A stretch of 64,000 bases of DNA. Source: Quillaja saponaria. Taxonomy: Eukaryota; Streptophyta; Magnoliopsida; Fabales; Quillajaceae. Below are positions 1 to 11,545 of this stretch, piece after piece. Within the stretch, counting starts at the first letter, position 1. Every line of letters starts with the position of its first letter. The notes beneath the pieces were generated by a model. That model made no database searches, had not been told where the DNA came from, and saw only the letters and a program-made list of their open reading frames with translations. Location of the stretch: NCBI GenBank assembly GCA_029379385.1, contig CM055618.1, positions 19,817,071 to 19,881,070 of the forward strand, written 5' to 3'. Made by a program: the position numbers and the translations under genes.

Positions 1-460
1 TTGAGACAAACCCTTTATCTGTCTTCAACTAATCCATTTTTCGTTGCAAATCCTCTTCATTGAACCAGTTCCAAGCCTCAATCTCGAACCCTTTCAGTAT
101 TTGCATTACTCTTAAGTTCATGGAAAATTAATAACACGGATACGTGCATAACTGAGCCGTACCTGCATCGGTTACGTATCCTATACGGGTACGGATATAC
201 GGCTCAGTCTAAGGTGGTCTGGTGAAGGATTTCAATTCGCAGATTTCATGTCCTTCACGCAGCAGTCCCTCTTTCCTTCTGTAGCGTTTGTTTAAACGCT
301 GCGTTTCGTTGGTGCAAAGTGTTCGGTGTAAATGTTAGATGTTGCTGTAAGTAACTCGGGAACCAAGACAAACACAGACACATTAACCATTTTCTCGGTT
401 GTCCGTATAAATCGAAGGTAGTAAAGATATATTAAAAGGGTTCGTCATTAAACCCAACAA
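1..460. other. Gene-free left edge with an inverted repeat
   Basis: No gene is supported here. On the minus strand positions 1-120 give a short open stretch that I do not recognise. Positions 138-208 hold nested inverted repeats: actgagccgta (151-161) pairs exactly with tacggctcagt (198-208), and ggatacgt (138-145) pairs with acgtatcc (174-181). The rest up to the tRNA gene at 461 is the tRNA 5' flank. Confidence 0.4.
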
Positions 461-534
461 GGTGTCGTGGTGTAGTTGGTTATCACGTCAGTCTAACACA
501 CTGAAGGTCTCCGGTTCAAGTCCGGGCGACGCCA
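461..534 (+). tRNA. tRNA-Val (anticodon AAC)
   Basis: A 74-base cloverleaf can be folded by eye. The acceptor arm GGTGTCG pairs with CGACGCC, followed by the discriminator A. The D arm follows the TG at 468-469. The anticodon stem TCAGT/ACTGA encloses the loop CTAACAC, so the anticodon is AAC (valine). The T arm CCGG-TTCAAGT-CCGG carries the B box. There is no intron, and CCA is not encoded, as expected for a nuclear tRNA. A T-run directly after the gene (535-539) is a typical RNA polymerase III terminator. Confidence 0.95.
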
Positions 535-561
535 TTTTTAAACATTTACCAACAATGTGTC

Positions 562-1174
562 GTGGTGATTGCTTGACTCGGGCCTCAGTCACAGAAGCTG
601 CCTGGAAAGTGTTTGATAGAATGCCAGGATTTGTCACCATGAAGTTGATGTTTGATGGGTATGCAAAAGAACAATTAGATATAGGGAGTTGTTGGAAGAC
701 GTTCCAAAATATGCAAGGGCTGAGAGTAAAACAGGACAGCTTTATTATCGTTAATAAAATGCACTTTCAGTTTGTTCTAAAGTTGAGGACACTAGAACAA
801 GCAGAATAGATCCCAGCTTATACAGATAAAGATAGAAAGAAATTGAAATGGACGCAGTTTTAGGATATCCTTTGTTGATATATATGTTTAGTTTGGTAAA
901 ATACAGATGGCTCTTTCTGCCTTTAGCAATTGTCTAAGACATGTTTAAGACTGAAGTCAATATTCCACCGAGGAAACAACATTTCTTGGTTGAGTGGAGC
1001 CTATGACTGTATGGCCAATTTTCTCAGCAGTGCCATTCGCTTGAGTGAAGCAATGGGTCTCTTCTTGGAGCTTCATGCTGGTTTGGAAACATGGACATGT
1101 GAACCTGTCTACAATTTAATTGAGATGAATGGAGTAACTCATGACTCTCCAGTGATATTGACCTTTGATTTATA
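562..1174 (+). pseudogene. Decayed pentatricopeptide repeat (PPR) gene fragment
   Basis: Two short plus-strand stretches in different frames read like eroded PPR repeats. Around 590-770 the translation contains AWKVFDRMPGFV followed by FDGYAKEQLD and a TFQNMQGLRVKQDSF segment, close to the PPR pattern VFDxM...GYA...A...F..M. Around 975-1100 a second piece contains LSEAMGLFLELHAGLE. There is no full-length frame, no organelle-targeting start and no clear stop, so it is a relic. An exon of a gene lying outside the window is unlikely because the frame changes and stops intervene. It lies directly downstream of the tRNA gene. Confidence 0.45.
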
Positions 1175-1396
1175 AGTTCTCACAAAATGCAGAAAACTTT
1201 GGTCAACAAAATCTTTCTTAATTCTACTCAACCAGAACTGCTAGCAAATCCAAAGGCTCAAACATGAATGCAGCACTGGAAAGGCTATTGATCAAAGTCG
1301 ATGACTAACAAATCATAAATGCTAATCCATACATAAGATACTGAAGGAAAATATTAGATTGTTTACACACTGAAAACTAGAAAAGACATATGGTTA

Positions 1397-3023
1397 TCAT
1401 CGCTTTCCACCTCCACCTCCTAGCTTGGGAACCTTGGGTGCAGAACCCTTGGGAACATTACTCTTGGTTGTCTTCTGTGCCTTGGACATCAACTCTGCCT
1501 TCTTTGCCTTCTTTTCATCCTTGGTTTTCTTGACCCTCTCCTTGATTTCACTATAAATTACAAGACTCAAAGTCAATTACATATCAAAAACTCCAAAAAC
1601 ATTTAAGAAAGACTTCACATGCTTCCAAATAGAATTCTTTCTAACTTCTCAACTTTTCTAGCAAAAGAAAAGCACCAGAGAAAGTCATACCGAAGAGCAG
1701 CCTCACGTGCAGCCTCACGGACTTCAGGCTTTTCAGTCCGCCTCTTTTGTATAACTTACAAGGTGGCACCAACTATAGATCTTGAATAAGGCTTCTTGTT
1801 GGTGCGGCGCTTCTTCTTGACAGCTTCAGCAGCAATATCCTACCAGCAGCAACAAAAGGATCTTATGAAATCAATTAGTCAATGGCCCTCAAAAAGGCTT
1901 ATGAAAGGAAAACCAATGCCACAGAAGCCTACTAGACAGGAACACGAGAGTCTGAAATCTGAATCACCTTCTTATGTTGTTTACGGTACATGGCAGTCCA
2001 GGTGAGCTTTGAAGGCTTAAGGCGGTTATGAAAATACCTCTTGCATTTTGAATTGGCAAAGAGGAAAACCTTCATAGATGAACAAAAAGTTTAAGTTATT
2101 CTCCTTCCTTAAAACACCAAGGTAAGAAAAGTGACAAAGTGTACTAGATAGCAATCTAGAATTAAGTCAGATCAAGATGGAAATAAGAACAATGAACATA
2201 ACTACCTGAGAATCTGCACGAATAAATCTGATTCCCTTACCGGGGTAAATCTTGGCACCACTAAAACGGCATAGTTCAGTCCTGAAATGAAATTATGACA
2301 ATCCCAATGTTGATCCTTTGAATTGGATAAAAGCCATTTTATATAAATGGTTTCTAATGACTAATCACCAATAACACAATAAGCTCTAAGCACAAAATGA
2401 ACCCGAAGTGCAATTCACAGATAGAAGGTAGTAGCTCATTAGGATTTATGACTGTGAACAGACCCCGGACCATGAATACATAATAGCTGAAACAGAAACT
2501 TTAGCAAATATCACACTGAATGCACCCTTGTAAGCCTATGACCTTCTAACTACAAAATGCCAAAAGCTTCTGCTCTAAATAAATCAAAAAATTTAAACTT
2601 TTACTGAACATCCAAAAATTGATAATTGGCCTCAAGAGAATTGTGAAGCTGACAATCCATGCAACGAAAATACTGCAACAATTGCTGGTGAACCACCTTA
2701 TATCCCGCAATGAAAAGGGTTAAGATATACAAATAAGTGATGTACAGATGATTTTAATGGTCATTGAAAACAGATGCCAGAAACTGATAGGGAAGAATGA
2801 AGGGGAATCTTCTCATTAGTGATTGATTACGAAGATTATGTCAAACAGTGGGAACAAGAAGTGAGCATTCATGCACATTTTACTTACTCAAACAAAACAA
2901 AAGAATTAAGATTTGTGACTGATTAGCTTTGTGAACAATCTGATAGCAAAAATCTCAATAGTCATTAAAATGAGTTTGTGGGTCAGAGAGAGAAAGTGAG
3001 ATAGGAAAGTACTTGAGAACCAT
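1397..3023 (-). CDS. RPL24: 60S ribosomal protein eL24, carrying a premature stop
   Basis: eL24 is a structural protein of the large cytosolic ribosomal subunit. Five exons join in phase: 3013-3023, 2206-2281, 1968-2069, 1691-1839 and 1397-1550, all with GT-AG borders; the first exon holds only ATGGTTCTCAA. The intact frame would be 163 residues, the usual plant length. Family signatures are the N-terminal zinc-ribbon-like stretch [36 protein letters not shown], and the basic tail ending GGGGGKR. Codon 91 (1756-1758, between GATL and VIQKRR) reads TAA where the family has Glu, so only 90 residues would be made. Introns are retained, so this is not a processed copy. The telo-box upstream is typical of ribosomal protein promoters. 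Either this copy is recently disabled or one base is wrong. Confidence 0.85.
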
Positions 3024-3069
3024 AGCGGCTGAAGCTGTTGCAAGAGCACGTCGGAACCCGGAGTTGCAG

Positions 3070-3079
3070 AAACCCTAAA
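3070..3079 (-). promoter_or_regulatory. Telo-box in the eL24 promoter or leader
   Basis: The sequence aaaccctaaa lies about 47 bases upstream of the eL24 start codon, next to gggcct (3098-3103), which resembles a site II (TGGGCY) element. This telo-box plus site II pairing is known from plant ribosomal-protein and cell-cycle gene promoters. Its function here is inferred. Confidence 0.55.
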
Positions 3080-3103
3080 CACCCAAATGGCGGACCAGGG
3101 CCT

Positions 3104-3999
3104 ATTTAACTGGCGAATCAAAAAATAAAAATGAATTCCCCTTCTTCTATTTTATTTTTTTTGCTTGTTTATTTGAATATAAAAGTGTTATCGAATTATA
3201 TTTTCTGCAAGATTAGATAGTAGGCTGGAAGAATTCGATTTTAAATCTTACTTGATATTGGAATTGAAATTATAAATTAAAATAAGTAGTTTTTATTAAA
3301 AATATTGAATAAAAATAATTATTATATTATATATTTTTTATTAAATTACCCTTACAAAATTTCAATCCATATCTGAATTCTGTATTCTATATCTAATACT
3401 GCGAAGCTCAAAATAGACCGAACAAGACAGACAAAAGACCTTGCTAACTGAATACTACTTAACTATTAAATTAAAAAAAAAATGTATTTATTTTAAAAGA
3501 GTTATTCTAATAATTAAAAACTATATTCTCTAAATGATTTTATAAATTCGAATTTTCATAAAAAGGTCTGAACCCAGATAGTTCTAACTAATAAATAAAA
3601 AAATAAATATTTAACCAATTTAAATATAATCAATTTTGTGTAATTGATATTTAAGCTTTTTGGAAACTTATTATAGAAACAACATATATTGATTTAAAAA
3701 AGTAGTCAATTTTTTTGCTGAAATGTAAAATATATACATAAATTTTTTTCGTTTATAAATAATTTTGCCGATTTCAAGTGTTACAAGTAAATAAATAAAA
3801 TGCACGAATCAGATACTAGTTCAACTTAGACTCCAGAATGAAGATGTAGAGCAATCTTGACAGGAAAATTTACCCACAACCAAGCGCAAGTCACCTGCAC
3901 TCTTGCCATAACTATCCAATTATGAATTATCCTTAACTTAAAATTCAACTTCTCTAACTTGTTCACTACAAATCAAACACAAGTTTATCGTCAACCTAC
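3104..3999. other. AT-rich spacer between eL24 and RFC2
   Basis: This stretch has no open frame of note and long A/T runs. It should contain the eL24 promoter on its left and the RFC2 3' untranslated region on its right. I see no mobile element with clear ends. Confidence 0.4.
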
Positions 4000-6900
4000 T
4001 TAAGCAGCCTTAGCTGTCTCACGAGCCAGAGAAAGCTTTGCCAAAAGACCACACAACTGTAGATATGAACCAACTCCATCACAGATTCTCATATGGGCAA
4101 ACCCAGTTTCCTGCAATTTTCAAGAGTAGCATGAGTAATTTAGAGTCAATGGAATCTATTCTACTAAGAAATAGCAAGAAATTTGGTCTGCCAGTAAATA
4201 TATACCTTCATAAATTCCAATTTCAGGTATTCAGCCATGTCATAATTCTTTATGATGCGAAAAAGGGTCGTGATTATATCAGTGGGGGAGTAGCCTAAAT
4301 CATAAAGCTGCTTAAGACCCAAACAAGCCTCATCAAATTTCCCTTCAATGACATTACGCACCATATTCTTCACGTGCAATGGATGAGGCTGGTCACAAAC
4401 CTGAAAATCAACAATGTCATAGAAACCAAAGCACATTATGACAGAAGAATAATACAATCAACAGTATGACTGAGTTCTAACCTTGAAAACATTTTCTTGG
4501 TTAACAAACCGGAATCCACTAAATGTAGCTTGCAAGTTATTCAATGCCTGCCTCATATCACCATCAGCAGTGAAAATGATGGCTTCAAGACCTTCTGGAA
4601 CATAGGGAACCTTCAAGAGTAACAAATCAGTTCAATCATAAATATTCCATCAATCCTCTTGAAGCTAGATACATGGAAAAATAGTATACAAAATAGAGTT
4701 GCACACCCATATAGTCCTGTATACTATTTTACCTTGCAAACAAGAATCTTTTTAGTAGATGTTCTTTTTCAAGAAAAACAAAATATTTATTCTCAGAAGC
4801 GACCTCTAACATAGGCTTTTGAGTTATAACAAAATTTCCAGTCACAAGGTTGACTCAATCTAGGTACTTATTGTGGGAAAGAAGCTCAGGAACTCAGCAA
4901 TATTGCGTAACGGCAACATGAAAGCTTCTACAACAAGAACTAAACTTAGAAACATAACTCTCAACATTTGCACCAGTAATGAAATAAGCCATAGTTCTTT
5001 CCTACAATAATAGCTTCCATAAAACTATAGTCAAGCTCAAGCAAGCTTGGGATAAGAAAAGCCAATTAATCCTAAGAATCTTTCTTCTTCTTTGGCATTC
5101 GGTATCCACCAACAACACAAGAATGGTCTCACTCAAAGGCTTCAAGGGTAACTTGCTCACTAGGTTTAAACTGATCTGCTGTAGTTTTCTTACTTCACTC
5201 TGGAAGGCTGCTGCTCCAGGTACAGTGGAGTCTGCACAGTTTGCCTTAATTGACAGATTTTATTGTGAACTGAAAGGTTGGGCTCCTACTGTCCTTCATT
5301 ACTTAGTTTGCACAAGTGACCTCAAAACCAAGCAAGATGAACTTTGGAATAACATCAGCAGCAATTTAATAAGGTAGGAAGTGTCTCGGTGAAATCGTAA
5401 AATGATCTTGAAACATGGAGTTAGTCCCACACCAGCATCATGATACTAATCAGAAGGCAATTCAATTGACTCGGCAGATAATTAGGTTTGTGCTTGGGGA
5501 CAAACTAAAATAATTGAATCATCTAAGATCACTTACTAGAGATCACGCAGACTTAAACATCCCATAAAGGATGGACAACCATGAATTATTTACATGTCTA
5601 AAGGTCAGTCACAACTTCGAGAAATATTTTAAGTCTTTGATAGAGATATGAAGAAAGAGAATGTATGTCTTTTGTATAACAGTGCATCAAATCTCTTCAA
5701 TTAGGAGATTAAATCCATCTATACTATTAAGGCAATATATAAGATTTTGTATAAATGACAAACGCTTTCTTTTGCTTTTCTACATAAAGCTAAATTTAAA
5801 AAAGGCACCTTAAAAGACACTTGGAATCCTGATAGTGTCTTTCTGCTTATTAGAATAGAATAGGCAATCTTCTAATCAAGAAATGGAGAAAAGACATTAA
5901 GAATACATGACTTCTGAATCCGATTAAGATATCAAACCAAATAGACAAGTTGAAGCCCTCATAATTTATTTCAGAAATATAATAGCACATTAAAGAAAAG
6001 AACTGGAATTATTATGCCAAGACAAGTAAAAGATGCCATAATTATACTCCACCAACATGAATTACCACAACCATTTAAGTTATTCAGTAGCAGTAAATTA
6101 TGAGACATAGAAATTTATCTGTACCTTTTCAGCTTCAACCACCACCATAAGGCGACCAAGTATCTCTTGATCAGATAATCTTGAAAATCGAACAATAGCA
6201 CACCTACTCTGAATAGGTTCAATTATTTTAGAAGATGTATTGCATGCAAGAGCAAAACGAGTTGAGTTTGAATATATTTCCATTGTCCTCCTCAGAGCTT
6301 GCTGTGCTCCTGATGTCATGCTGGTATTAAGAAAGAGAAAATATAATTACACACATGTACCATTCTGTTCACATTCTTTAGCAGAGACAGAAATAGTTTA
6401 ACATGTAAAACAAGCTTGACCAATTGAGTTCAATGGCAACTTCATCTGAATAAAATATATACCTGTCAGCTTCATCCAATATTACTATTTTGTGCCGCCC
6501 AGGAGGCAGTGTAACTTTCTTCTGTGCAAACATCTTAATTTTGTTCCTCACGACATCTATACCTCTACATGAGAAAGTGATAATGTAAAATTTCAATGAA
6601 AACCCAAGAACAAAGGGGAGATTTTGCATGGGTGGGGGGGGGCTGGTTACCACAAACCAATTATTTAACCAACCTATCATCAGATGCATTTAACTCCAGA
6701 ACAGCTTCTTTGCAATTTGATCCCAGAAGCTCATGTGCAACAGCAAGTATACTAGTGGTTTTTCCAGTGCCAGGAGGACCCTGAATAGAAATGTAATATA
6801 TTGATAGCAGTATGCTTTTAATGTGAACACAAAGGGCAGAGAGCAAGTGAGCAACTATATGAATTTTTCCAACTTAAATTTACAGAATATAATGGTTGAA

Positions 6901-7355
6901 GAGTGTATTATGACTTTAACATCTTAAACTAAGACAGGAGGTGCACATAAGGGCTTCACAGTAACACTTGGAATTGGAAGTCATCAAGAAAAAAAAAAAA
7001 AAAACAATGTCATTGGCGAAATTTGGATGAACAATGATACTATCAAATCTATTTTCATGCCTGTTTCAAGCAAAACTTTAACTTTTGAAACCCAGAAGTA
7101 TATGTACACAAATCGATATTGAGTTTGATTTTCTGCGATAATTACAGGTAAAGCTTCAGAGATACTACTACGAGTGATACATACAGACAATATGAGATTG
7201 GGCATGTTTCCATCTCGAGCGATGACTTGCAGCCTGGAAACTGCGTCCTCGTTTCCGACGATGTCCGCGACCTTGGCGGGTCGATACTTCTCCACCCAAG
7301 GGATATCGTAGTTGCTGCTGCTGCTGCTATTATTCCACGATGAAGAGGATGCCAT
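4000..7355 (-). CDS. RFC2: Replication factor C subunit 2 (clamp loader)
   Basis: This is a small AAA+ subunit of the nuclear RFC complex that loads the PCNA sliding clamp during DNA replication and repair. Seven exons (7185-7355, 6674-6780, 6463-6564, 6125-6320, 4482-4610, 4206-4400, 4000-4110) join in phase to 336 residues, the normal family length. Visible motifs are RFC box WVEKYRP near residue 20, Walker A GPPGTGKT at 58-65, Walker B ILDEAD at 121-126, and the arginine-finger SRC motif at 165-167. The tail segment GYSPTDII is typical of the human RFC2 / yeast Rfc4 lineage. The 1.5-kb intron 4611-6124 holds nothing recognisable. A poly-G run lies in the intron at 6631-6642. The gene is divergent from the RING gene, with 563 bases between start codons. 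Confidence 0.95.
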
Positions 7356-7918
7356 TGCTGCTCTTCGCGAGAAAGTTCTCCCAAAAGGTGGGTTTGAGCT
7401 ACTCCTCGAGTACTCTACGGAGAAAGGATGCGACCCAAAACCCAGAATTTAGAGGGAACCGGCCAAATTGAGGGAAATATTATTCCTAGAGATAAAAATA
7501 TTTTAATTTTTTCTAAAAAAGACAATATTTATTAAACTAAAAACAATTCTTATCTTATTCTTTGCCGACTTTTTTGTTAACTATATGCCTCCTTGAAATT
7601 TCACTAGAAGTCCACGTTAACGCGGGCCCCGGTTTACCATGTTGTTTGCAACAAACGAACCGGACGAACAAGCACCGGATGAGAAAAACAAAAAGACGCA
7701 AATCGTCGTCTTGATCGCCATTTCTATCCAGTTAGGAAAATTCCACCGTTTCTTCCACCTGTAGAGAGAGTTCAAAAGAAAAGCTATTATATTTTCTTTA
7801 CCATATCAAAAATAATTTACTTTTATTAGTTGAATGTGATGGAATGGTTTACGCTACAGAGTTAGGGTTTCCGAATCAGATTTAATCCCATTTTCTGTCG
7901 GATCTACCCTAAAGAAAC
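7356..7918. promoter_or_regulatory. Divergent promoter region between RFC2 and the RING gene
   Basis: Only 563 bases separate the two oppositely facing start codons, so both promoters must share this space. It contains ttagggttt (about 7862-7870), a telo-box core some 50 bases before the RING start, and a GC-rich patch gcgggccccgg near 7622. A clear TATA box was not found for either gene. Co-regulation is possible but not shown. Confidence 0.5.
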
Positions 7919-10900
7919 ATGGCGACGACCAGGTCACCGAACCGGTCCTCCGAGGACATCGTTGATACGACGCCGTTCCTGGGTAATTCAGGTGGTTCTT
8001 CTGATGAAATCAATTATAGTAGGCGATTTGTTCGGAGGCAGAGCCTACGCCAAGCCGCGAGGTTCTTAAGGCAAGCCAGTAGCCGTAGGATGATGCGGGA
8101 GCCGTCGATGCTGGTTAGAGAGACTGCGGCCGAACAACTGGAAGAGCGACAGAGCGATTGGGCGTATTCCAAGCCTGTGGTGATACTTGATATTATTTGG
8201 AACTTATCATTCGTCATCGTGGCTTCCACGGTTTTGGTTTTGAGCCGGAGTGAGTCGCCCATTATGCCTTTAAGGCTGTGGATTGTTGGGTATGCTCTCC
8301 AATGCATCCTTCATATGGTATGTGTTTGCGTTGAGTATCGGAGGCGGATACGACAGCAGCAAGGCCGTTATGCGCCAGCTTTTAGTTCAGCTCAACAAGG
8401 GATTGGTAGCAGTGAGAATTTGAATTCGGGTTTGACGGAGGATTCTGGACAGTATATTACTTTGGCGGAATTGAATGACGAGAGCTCCGGGTAGCTTTCT
8501 ACTTTATTTAAATTATTTGTGGAACTGGTTTAAACATTGGTGTGCTATTCAATAAATTTTGAAAATTTATGATTGCTTCATGTTGATCTATTCTGAAATT
8601 TCTGTTTCTCAAAGAAGTGAATGCAGTTAGATTGAATTATATTTTTAGATACTTCCTAGGAGGTGATTTTGCTCTGTTGGACCATGGGATACTGGATATA
8701 CTATGGAAAAGAAGACTATGCTTCCTCGTATTGGTCTTGTAAATACATGATATGATTCTTATGATGTAATGCATGGTTACGTCATATTTTAAATTAAATG
8801 AGTTATGTGAATGGATTTTTCTGCCATCTGCTACTAATAATAACAATCTTTACATTCTGAATGTATGATATTGTTTTCATACGAAGAACTTGGTAACTTC
8901 AGTGAGTAAATGACCATGCACATTTCCAAATATGAAAATTCTGCTTGGGGGTGAATTAATACATTTCCTTAATTCAATATTTAGCAGTTTATTCAATACC
9001 CATTTTGGAGGGTGTAAATTAAGCAAAGCTGCTAGTTGAGTATATTATGTATTGTTATCAATTTACATAAATCACTTTATGGGTTGCACCTTAGTGTTTT
9101 CTGCAATAGATTGCATATGGTATGGGATTACAGAAAATTATATGTTAGTTTATCATATTTTGTTTTATTTTCTCAGAAGTGTTGCGAAGCATCTAGAGTC
9201 AGCAAATACAATGTTTTCGTTCATTTGGTGGATCATCGGATTCTACTGGGCATCTGCAGGTGGTCAGGCTTTAGAACAAGGTTCTCCTCGGCTATACTGG
9301 TTTGTGATTTCCCCCTCTCTCTATCTTTTAAATTAAGTGTTACAGCTGGAAATTTTAACCATGTGTTCAATCAAATCTCACCTCTGGTACCATGATTTGT
9401 TTGCAGGCTGTGTATAGTTTTTCTAGGCTTTGATGTGTTCTTTGTGGTCTTCTGTGTTGCATTGGCATGCATCATTGGGATCGCTGTTTGCTGCTGTCTT
9501 CCTTGTATTATTGCACTTTTATATGCTGTTGCAGACCAGGTAGCTCTTATACATTCTCTCTTGTCCGTGTCTTTCTTTGTCTGTGCTGTAATTTCATTTT
9601 TTTTATATTAATAATTCGTAGGGCTGTCCTCATCCATCATGTGACTCAATGCTACTTTTCTTTTTCTCTTTTCAAAAAAATTTGATGAGCAACTATGAAG
9701 AATGAGTGGTCTCCAGGGGAATAATGGCACTGACCTTTTCAAGTTAGCCATGCATCCACTAGAATCTTCTTCAGCGTTAAAAACTGAATAGAACTGTCAA
9801 GATACCGAATGTCTTAGTTGTGGATCTACAATGTTGAGTTGGTTCAGTGGTAGAATTCATATAGACAACTGTCAAGATCCTGGTCTGAGGTCCAGAACCC
9901 AACGTGTAGAATGAGTTGGTTTGGTAATAGTGATAATGACTTCACAACTGTCAGATCTTTGCCTGAGCTTCAGCCCCATGTGTAGAACATACATATGATA
10001 TATCTCCACCAAAGGTGGTTTAGCAGTTTAGCTGTAGACCAGAAGCTTTTACCCAAATAGAATTCACATCTTGTGGGGGAGGAATTTTTTTCTTTAGGAA
10101 GAAAAAATGAGAGAGAGAAGAAGAGATGGAAAATGGAGAAAAAGAATCGACATTCGGAGAAAGCTAGCTCTAGACTCTCACTTCGTACCATAACAATAAG
10201 AATACCGTATCTGGTTAAGTTGGTGTTGTTGGTATATGAAAACTTGTGTAAAAAATCAAGCTACTAGAGGCAGTGCTTATTTTTTTGGTTCCTACTACTG
10301 TGCTTTGTACATTCTGGTGTTCAAATATGAATTGTGCTGTGTATATATGAATTTTGTGTTTAACAGAGGGCACTACTTACATTTTTGGTCCAGTATATAT
10401 GAATGGTGCAGTATATACTGTGTCTGGTCCCTACTATCATGTTGTCAATTATTAAAAACTTTTTTCCATACCCTTATATTTTTGGTCCAAATTTTTTGTT
10501 AAAATAGGAAGGAGCATCAAAAGAAGACATTGAGCAACTGTCAAAATTTAAATTCCGAAGGGTTGACAATAATGAGAAACTTGTTGCTGAAGTAGAAGGA
10601 CCTCTTGGAGGAATAATGACTGAATGTGGCACTGATTCACCTATGGAACATGCTCTTGCACAGGAGGATGCTGTATGTACTACAATTTAGTTGTTACAAC
10701 CCCCCACCCCCCCTCTATTCTTCCCAAACTCTTAGTCTTCTATTCTCTTACTCAGCTTCTATTGTTGGTTTCATCAACTTGAAAATTTTCAGTTATGATA
10801 TCCTAACAATTTAAATATGGTAGTTTGGTGTTTGACAAATAAGAAAAAAAAAGAAATAGAAACAGTATGCCTCCTCAAGAATACCTCTAAATCGGGTATG

Positions 10901-11093
10901 GATTTTATATGCTTTGTAGGAGTGTTGCATCTGCCTTTCTGCCTATGAAGATGGGGTCGAGCTCAGAGAACTTCCCTGTGGTCACCATTTTCATTGTGCA
11001 TGTGTTGATAAGTGGCTGTATATTAATGCTACGTGCCCCCTATGCAAGTATAACATCTTGAAAAGTAGCAACTGTGGACAAGAGGAAGTGTAG
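7919..11093 (+). CDS. Membrane-anchored RING-H2 E3 ubiquitin ligase (At4g11680/At1g63170 type)
   Basis: This is a predicted ubiquitin ligase anchored in an internal or plasma membrane. Five exons (7919-8490, 9177-9299, 9407-9539, 10508-10672, 10920-11093) give 388 residues. The N-terminal 80 residues are soluble and Arg/Ser-rich. Four hydrophobic segments follow, near 86-107, 119-136, 203-218 and 233-275; the last is Cys-rich ([12 protein letters not shown]). A C3H2C3 RING lies near residues 333-373, with [20 protein letters not shown] and CPLC supplying the eight zinc ligands. The start ATG is the first in frame, and a telo-box core precedes it. The third intron contains a tandem tRNA-like repeat. 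Substrates cannot be inferred. Confidence 0.92.
9833..9988 (+). repeat. Two-copy degenerate tandem repeat, tRNA-like (possible SINE relic)
   Basis: Within the third RING intron two units of about 78 bases follow each other. Each starts like gttggttcagtggtagaat, contains caactgtcaagatc and ends near gtgtagaa. The start of the first unit resembles a tRNA A box (tggttcagtggta), and ggtccagaacc at its end is a weak B-box match. This fits a decayed tRNA-derived SINE head, but no poly-A tail or target duplication was recognised. Confidence 0.4.
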
Positions 11094-11545
11094 AGAACTG
11101 CAAAGAATGGTTTATGTCCACGTTAGAGAATCTGCACAGGTTTTTACTGTGTTGCACAGCATGTCATAATATGGGCATTACATTGTTTAAATTTCTGTCA
11201 TATAGTTGAAGTTGTTCTGATTGTTGACTTGTAGTGGTGGGGGGAATTTCACACTATTGTTGTTGTTCATGCTTGTATTTCTTGTGTATTAGGTTGATGC
11301 TCACACAGTACGTCGCCACAAAATAATAGTTGATAGTGTTAATATTTCTATTATTAAGAGAAATGGCGGTTTTTCAATTGACCTTTTTATTCAAAATGCT
11401 GTGTTTCTTTTTTTATTCCTCTAGTAGAGGAGCTTCGTGAGTCTGTCACTGTTCCTTCTTTTCTGCAATTAGGAAAAATATTCAACCTCAACCTGTTCAG
11501 GCCTCATTTATTTGATTATTAAACACATTCACATTGATGGAAAGT
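11094..11545. other. Convergent 3' spacer between the RING gene and the neprosin gene
   Basis: The two genes end tail-to-tail here, so the stretch should contain both 3' untranslated regions. No other gene or element is seen. Confidence 0.4.

Noticed and set aside
4611..6124. A nested gene in the long RFC2 intron (plus-strand frame at 5123-5377)
   Set aside because: The 84-residue frame has no recognisable similarity, no promoter features and no partner exons; it looks like chance.
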